NCBI GenBank assembly: GCA_001443365.1
Contig: LDXL01000008.1
Coordinates: 62,001 to 126,000 of the forward strand
Source of the DNA: Thaumarchaeota archaeon CSP1-1
GTDB taxonomy: Archaea > Thermoproteota > Nitrososphaeria > Nitrososphaerales > Nitrosopumilaceae
Direction: 5' to 3'
DNA: 64,000 bases
The translations under genes were made by a program, and so were the position numbers. Position 1 is the first letter of the stretch. Each line of letters begins with the position of its first letter. Under the pieces are notes generated by a model, which did not search any database, had not been told where the DNA came from, and saw only the letters and a program-made list of their open reading frames with translations. Below are positions 61,181-64,000 of this stretch, one piece after another.

Positions 61181-61193
61181 TGGTTTAAAACCA
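61181..61193 (+). promoter_or_regulatory. Palindromic TATA/operator of the XRE-CBS gene
   Basis: TGGTTTAAAACCA, a palindrome that includes the TATA sequence, centred 29 nt before the ATG at 61216. A regulator bound here would block TBP, so autorepression by the encoded XRE-CBS protein is plausible. The first ten bases recur at 58405-58414, about 50 nt before ppdK. Confidence 0.45.
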
Positions 61194-61215
61194 ATAACCC
61201 TAATTCTAATTTCAA

Positions 61216-61776
61216 ATGCTACCTAGAATAGACACCATCAAGCAATTAAGGATAAAACTTGGTATTACTCAAAAAAAGCTTGCAAGCATAGCTGGCGTTA
61301 GCACATCTATGATTAATCAAATAGAATCTGGGCGCAGTCAGCCAAGCTATGAAACTGCAAAAAGAATCTTTGATAATTTAGCTACTCTTGAAGGGCAGAC
61401 ATCCCCCTACAAAGCTGGTGATTTTTGTAGCAAGGACATTGTGAAAATAAAACCAACTAATACTCTGCTTGAAGCAATTGAAAAGATGCACAAATACTCG
61501 ATTAGTCAGATTCCAGTTTTTGATGGAAATGTTCCTGTTGGAGTAGTATCTGATGACGGAATAATGAAACATTTAGCAGATGTTGGTGAGTCTGAGTTAA
61601 AACATGCAAAGCTGTCTGAAACAATGGATCCTCCTCCACCAATAGTAGATTACGACACTCCAGCAAATGCTTTAGTTCCATTGATTAGATTCTCAAAATG
61701 TATTTTAGTTTCAAAAAAATCAAAATTTGTTGGAATTATTACTGCGTCAGATACTTTGAAGATGATGGAAGGATAA
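61216..61776 (+). CDS. XRE-type HTH regulator with CBS domain pair
   Basis: 186 residues. HTH at about 10-45 (LRIKLGITQKKLASIAGVSTSMINQIESGRSQPS), then two CBS motifs (about 68-122 and 130-186). CBS pairs commonly sense adenosyl ligands such as AMP/ATP or SAM, so it might read energy state. It follows ppdK after 46 nt with its own promoter. Regulation of ppdK or of itself is inferred from the shared TGGTTTAAAA element. Confidence 0.93.
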   Translation: MLPRIDTIKQLRIKLGITQKKLASIAGVSTSMINQIESGRSQPSYETAKRIFDNLATLEGQTSPYKAGDFCSKDIVKIKPTNTLLEAIEKMHKYSISQIPVFDGNVPVGVVSDDGIMKHLADVGESELKHAKLSETMDPPPPIVDYDTPANALVPLIRFSKCILVSKKSKFVGIITASDTLKMMEG

Positions 61777-61803
61777 GGTCGTGCTGGGATCTTCAATTTT
61801 TCA

Positions 61804-62199
61804 TTATTTTGAATGAGAACATAGTTCTGCTAGAACACCGCTAAGAGATTTTGGATGAATGAATATCACTTTGGTTCCTTCGGAGCCTGGTCTAATTTTG
61901 CCTAGAAATTGAATTCCACATCCTTCCATTCTTTCTACTTCACCTTCAATGTTATTAGTTTGTAAAGCCATATGATGCAACCCTTGACCTTTTTGATCCA
62001 AAAATTTCTTAATTGGACTCTCATCATTCATTGGTTGCATCAACTCAATTCGTCCATTCTCCAAGTGAAGTATTGCAAGTTTAACCCCTTCTGATTCTAC
62101 GGTTTCAAATTCAACGGTATCAACGCCTAGAGCCTCTTGGTAGATTTTTGCAGCTTCCTCTACATTATTTACAGCAATTGCGATATGATCAATTTTCAT
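61804..62199 (-). CDS. mce: Methylmalonyl-CoA epimerase
   Basis: 131 residues, single VOC domain: IDHIAIAVNNVEEAAKIYQEALG, HHMALQTNNIEGEV, and IFIHPKSLSGVLAELC with the metal His/Glu positions. It converts the (S) to the (R) isomer of methylmalonyl-CoA for the mutase. The ATG abuts the mutase stop, so both are in one operon (MeaB-like, mutase, epimerase). Confidence 0.94.
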   Translation of the reverse strand: MKIDHIAIAVNNVEEAAKIYQEALGVDTVEFETVESEGVKLAILHLENGRIELMQPMNDESPIKKFLDQKGQGLHHMALQTNNIEGEVERMEGCGIQFLGKIRPGSEGTKVIFIHPKSLSGVLAELCSHSK

Positions 62200-63798
62200 T
62201 TAAAACACTTCCTTAGGTTTGTACTCTCCAAATACTTCTCTGAATGTATTACTAATCTCGCCAGTTGTAGCATATACCTTTACTGAATCAAGAATGTATG
62301 GCATCAAGTTTTCCTCACTTTCAGCAATAGATTGCATCTTAGATAACGCGTGCTCCACTTTGTTGTTATCTCGAGTGCTTCGTAATTTCTTAAGCGCTTT
62401 GTGTTGCTGGATTTCTACTGTATCATCAATACGAAGAAGTTCTTGTTTTGTAGGTTCTACCTCTGAGAACTTGTTTACGCCTACAATAACTCTGGAATTA
62501 TTATCAATTTCTTTTTTTAATCTGTAAGCGTTTTGCTGAATTTCAGACTGGAAGAAGCCTCTTTCAATTCCTTTTATAGAACCCCCCATTTTTTCTATCT
62601 TTTTTAGATACTTCCATACACCATCTTCGATTTCATCACAAAGTTCTTCAAGATAATATGAGCCTGCCATAGGATCAACAGTTCGTGTAACTCCACTTTC
62701 ATGAGCTACTATCTGTTGCGTACGTAGTGCTATCTTTGCCGACTCTTGTGTAGGTAAAGCAAGTGCTTCATCTCGTGAGTTTGTATGCAATGATTGAGTT
62801 CCCCCAAGAACTGCTGCAAGAGATTGAATTGCAACTCTGACAATGTTATTGTCGGGTTGTTGGGCAGTCAATGATTCACCACTTGTTTGAGTATGGAATT
62901 TTAATTGTAGAGATTTTGGATCTTTTGCATGAAATCTTTCTTTGAGAATTTTAGCGTAAATTTTTCTTGCGACTCTGAACTTTGCAACTTCTTCAAATAA
63001 TTCTATTGTGCAACAAAAAAAGAAAGACAGTCTTGGTGCAAAATCATCAATCTTCAAACCTCTATCGATACAAGTTTGAATGTATTCAATGCCGTTAGCG
63101 ATAGTAAAAGCCACTTCTTGAATTGCAGTTGCCCCAGCTTCTCGCATATGATATCCAGAAATTGAGATTGGATACCATTGAGGAACCTCTTTAGAGCAAT
63201 ATTGTATCATGTCACCAATTAAACGCATTGAGGGTTTTGGTGGATAGATGTAGGTATTTCTAGCAATGTATTCTTTTAGAATATCATTTTGAGTTGTTCC
63301 TCGAAGCTCTTTACTGCTAAATCCTTGAGATTGACCAACTGCAATATAGTAAGCAAGTAATGTTGATGCAGTTGAATTAATTGTCATCGATGAACTTACC
63401 TTCCCTAATGGAATTCCATCAAATGCAGTCATCATGTCTTTTAAGGACGAAATTGAAACACCAACTTTACCAACTTCACCTTCTGCTTGAGGCGAGTCTG
63501 GATCATACCCAATCTGAGTTGGGAGATCAAATGCCATACTAAGACCTGTTTGACCTTTTTCTAACATGAACTTGAAGCGCTTATTTGTTTGTGCCGCATC
63601 CCCAAATCCTGAATACTGACGCATTGTCCAAAATCTTTCACGATACATTTCTTGATGTATTCCTCTAGTAAAGGGATATTTTCCTGGCTCTTCTTTTTTT
63701 ATTTTCTTTGGTACCTGATAAAATGGTTTTATAGGAATTTCAGAATCAGTGAAATATGTTTTTTTGTTTTGAGGTTTTATTTTTTTCATAAAAATCAC
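62200..63798 (-). CDS. mcmA1: Methylmalonyl-CoA mutase large (catalytic) subunit
   Basis: 532 residues: the TIM-barrel acyl-CoA half without the B12-binding domain, so a separate small subunit must exist outside the window. Motifs: MRQYSGFGDAAQTNKRF, AFDLPTQIGYDPDSP, SISGYHMREAGATAIQE, HTQTSGESLTAQQP. It isomerises methylmalonyl-CoA to succinyl-CoA, the B12-dependent step of the 3-hydroxypropionate/4-hydroxybutyrate cycle. Start GTG 63798 or ATG 63789. It overlaps the upstream GTPase gene end by 4 nt. Confidence 0.96.
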   Translation of the reverse strand: MIFMKKIKPQNKKTYFTDSEIPIKPFYQVPKKIKKEEPGKYPFTRGIHQEMYRERFWTMRQYSGFGDAAQTNKRFKFMLEKGQTGLSMAFDLPTQIGYDPDSPQAEGEVGKVGVSISSLKDMMTAFDGIPLGKVSSSMTINSTASTLLAYYIAVGQSQGFSSKELRGTTQNDILKEYIARNTYIYPPKPSMRLIGDMIQYCSKEVPQWYPISISGYHMREAGATAIQEVAFTIANGIEYIQTCIDRGLKIDDFAPRLSFFFCCTIELFEEVAKFRVARKIYAKILKERFHAKDPKSLQLKFHTQTSGESLTAQQPDNNIVRVAIQSLAAVLGGTQSLHTNSRDEALALPTQESAKIALRTQQIVAHESGVTRTVDPMAGSYYLEELCDEIEDGVWKYLKKIEKMGGSIKGIERGFFQSEIQQNAYRLKKEIDNNSRVIVGVNKFSEVEPTKQELLRIDDTVEIQQHKALKKLRSTRDNNKVEHALSKMQSIAESEENLMPYILDSVKVYATTGEISNTFREVFGEYKPKEVF

Positions 63799-64000
63799 TT
63801 TGTGATATTTTTTGAGATTTTATCTGCAGCTTCAAATGGATTCATTTTTTTTGATTGAACTTGTTTGAGATATTTAGAATAACTATTACCAGAGGCAAAC
63901 ATAGAATCAATTTTGTTTTTAATATTATTTAAAACAATATCCTTTAGTTCAGATTCTAGACGAAGTTTTTCAGTATCTTTTTTGGTCTTTTGTTTTTCTT
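63795..64000 (-). CDS. C-terminus of MeaB/ArgK-like GTPase (partial)
   Basis: Only the last ~67 codons are in the window. They read as a charged helical end with KKMNPFEAADKISKNITK, matching the end of MeaB-type P-loop GTPases (NPFEAAD/DPYAAAD), which load and guard B12 on methylmalonyl-CoA mutase. Its stop overlaps the mutase start. The GTPase motifs themselves lie beyond the edge, so identity rests on the tail and context. Confidence 0.7.
   Translation of the reverse strand, partial: EKQKTKKDTEKLRLESELKDIVLNNIKNKIDSMFASGNSYSKYLKQVQSKKMNPFEAADKISKNITK

Noticed and set aside
1-64000. CRISPR arrays, insertion sequences, prophage or integrated element
   Set aside because: No regularly spaced repeats, transposase, integrase or phage structural genes were seen; gene content is core chromosomal.

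Overview
The window is a densely packed, AT-rich (roughly one third G+C) archaeal chromosome segment. The gene set points to an ammonia-oxidising Nitrososphaerota archaeon of the Nitrosopumilus type. Evidence includes archaeal aRF1, PurP, RpoK, Alba, ribosomal proteins S25e and S26e, a deoxyhypusine synthase-like gene, a PinA-type parvulin, a methylmalonyl-CoA mutase block as used in the 3-hydroxypropionate/4-hydroxybutyrate cycle, CbtAB cobalt uptake, and many tiny CxxC proteins. Many genes have a TATA-like box about 25-30 nt before the start codon and no Shine-Dalgarno sequence, so leaderless transcripts seem common; several start with GTG or TTG.

Layout. 1-3 kb: small hypotheticals, a TIGR00300/LOR-SDH enzyme and a response regulator. 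3.2-7.7 kb: aspS-gatC-gatA-gatB, the transamidation route to Asn-tRNA (and/or Gln-tRNA). 7.9-11 kb: type II NADH dehydrogenase with an N-terminal C2H2 finger, then purP. 11-15 kb: phnDCE phosphonate/phosphate-type ABC transporter with a PEF-CTERM surface protein and two tandem winged-helix regulators; both promoters carry the same inverted repeat. 15-16.7 kb: cbtB-cbtA and a DsbA-like protein. 16.7-23.4 kb: histidine kinase, aRF1, response regulator, HIT protein, ilvD. 23.4-31 kb: trpE-G-D-C-B-A followed by pyrG. 31-41 kb: UspA, NAD kinase fused to a winged helix, a frameshifted PfkB kinase, S26e, a CDP-alcohol phosphatidyltransferase, agmatinase family protein, ThrRS, two response regulators and a deoxyhypusine synthase-like gene. 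41-49.7 kb: S25e, RpoK, Alba, an asparagine-synthetase-like enzyme without glutaminase domain, aldo/keto reductase, MenA-like prenyltransferase, DUF2203. 50-54 kb: a decayed small gene, UspA, PPOX protein, PinA, Hef-type helicase. 54-61.8 kb: dCMP deaminase, PolB, SemiSWEET, triosephosphate isomerase, pyruvate phosphate dikinase and an XRE-CBS regulator. 61.8-64 kb: methylmalonyl-CoA epimerase, mutase large subunit and the end of a MeaB-like GTPase.

The most notable observations are: a shared operator (ATTCTA-N6-TAGAAT) and shared TATA 11-mer in front of phnD and its neighbouring regulators; single-base lesions in trpG and a PfkB gene, plus a compensating double frameshift that rewrites the conserved motif before the PLP lysine of trpB; no trpF in the trp cluster; several domain fusions (C2H2-NDH2, NAD kinase-winged helix, Asn-synthase-zinc ribbon); and three GC-rich structured intergenic islands that may be small RNAs. 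No tRNA, rRNA, CRISPR array or insertion sequence was recognised.
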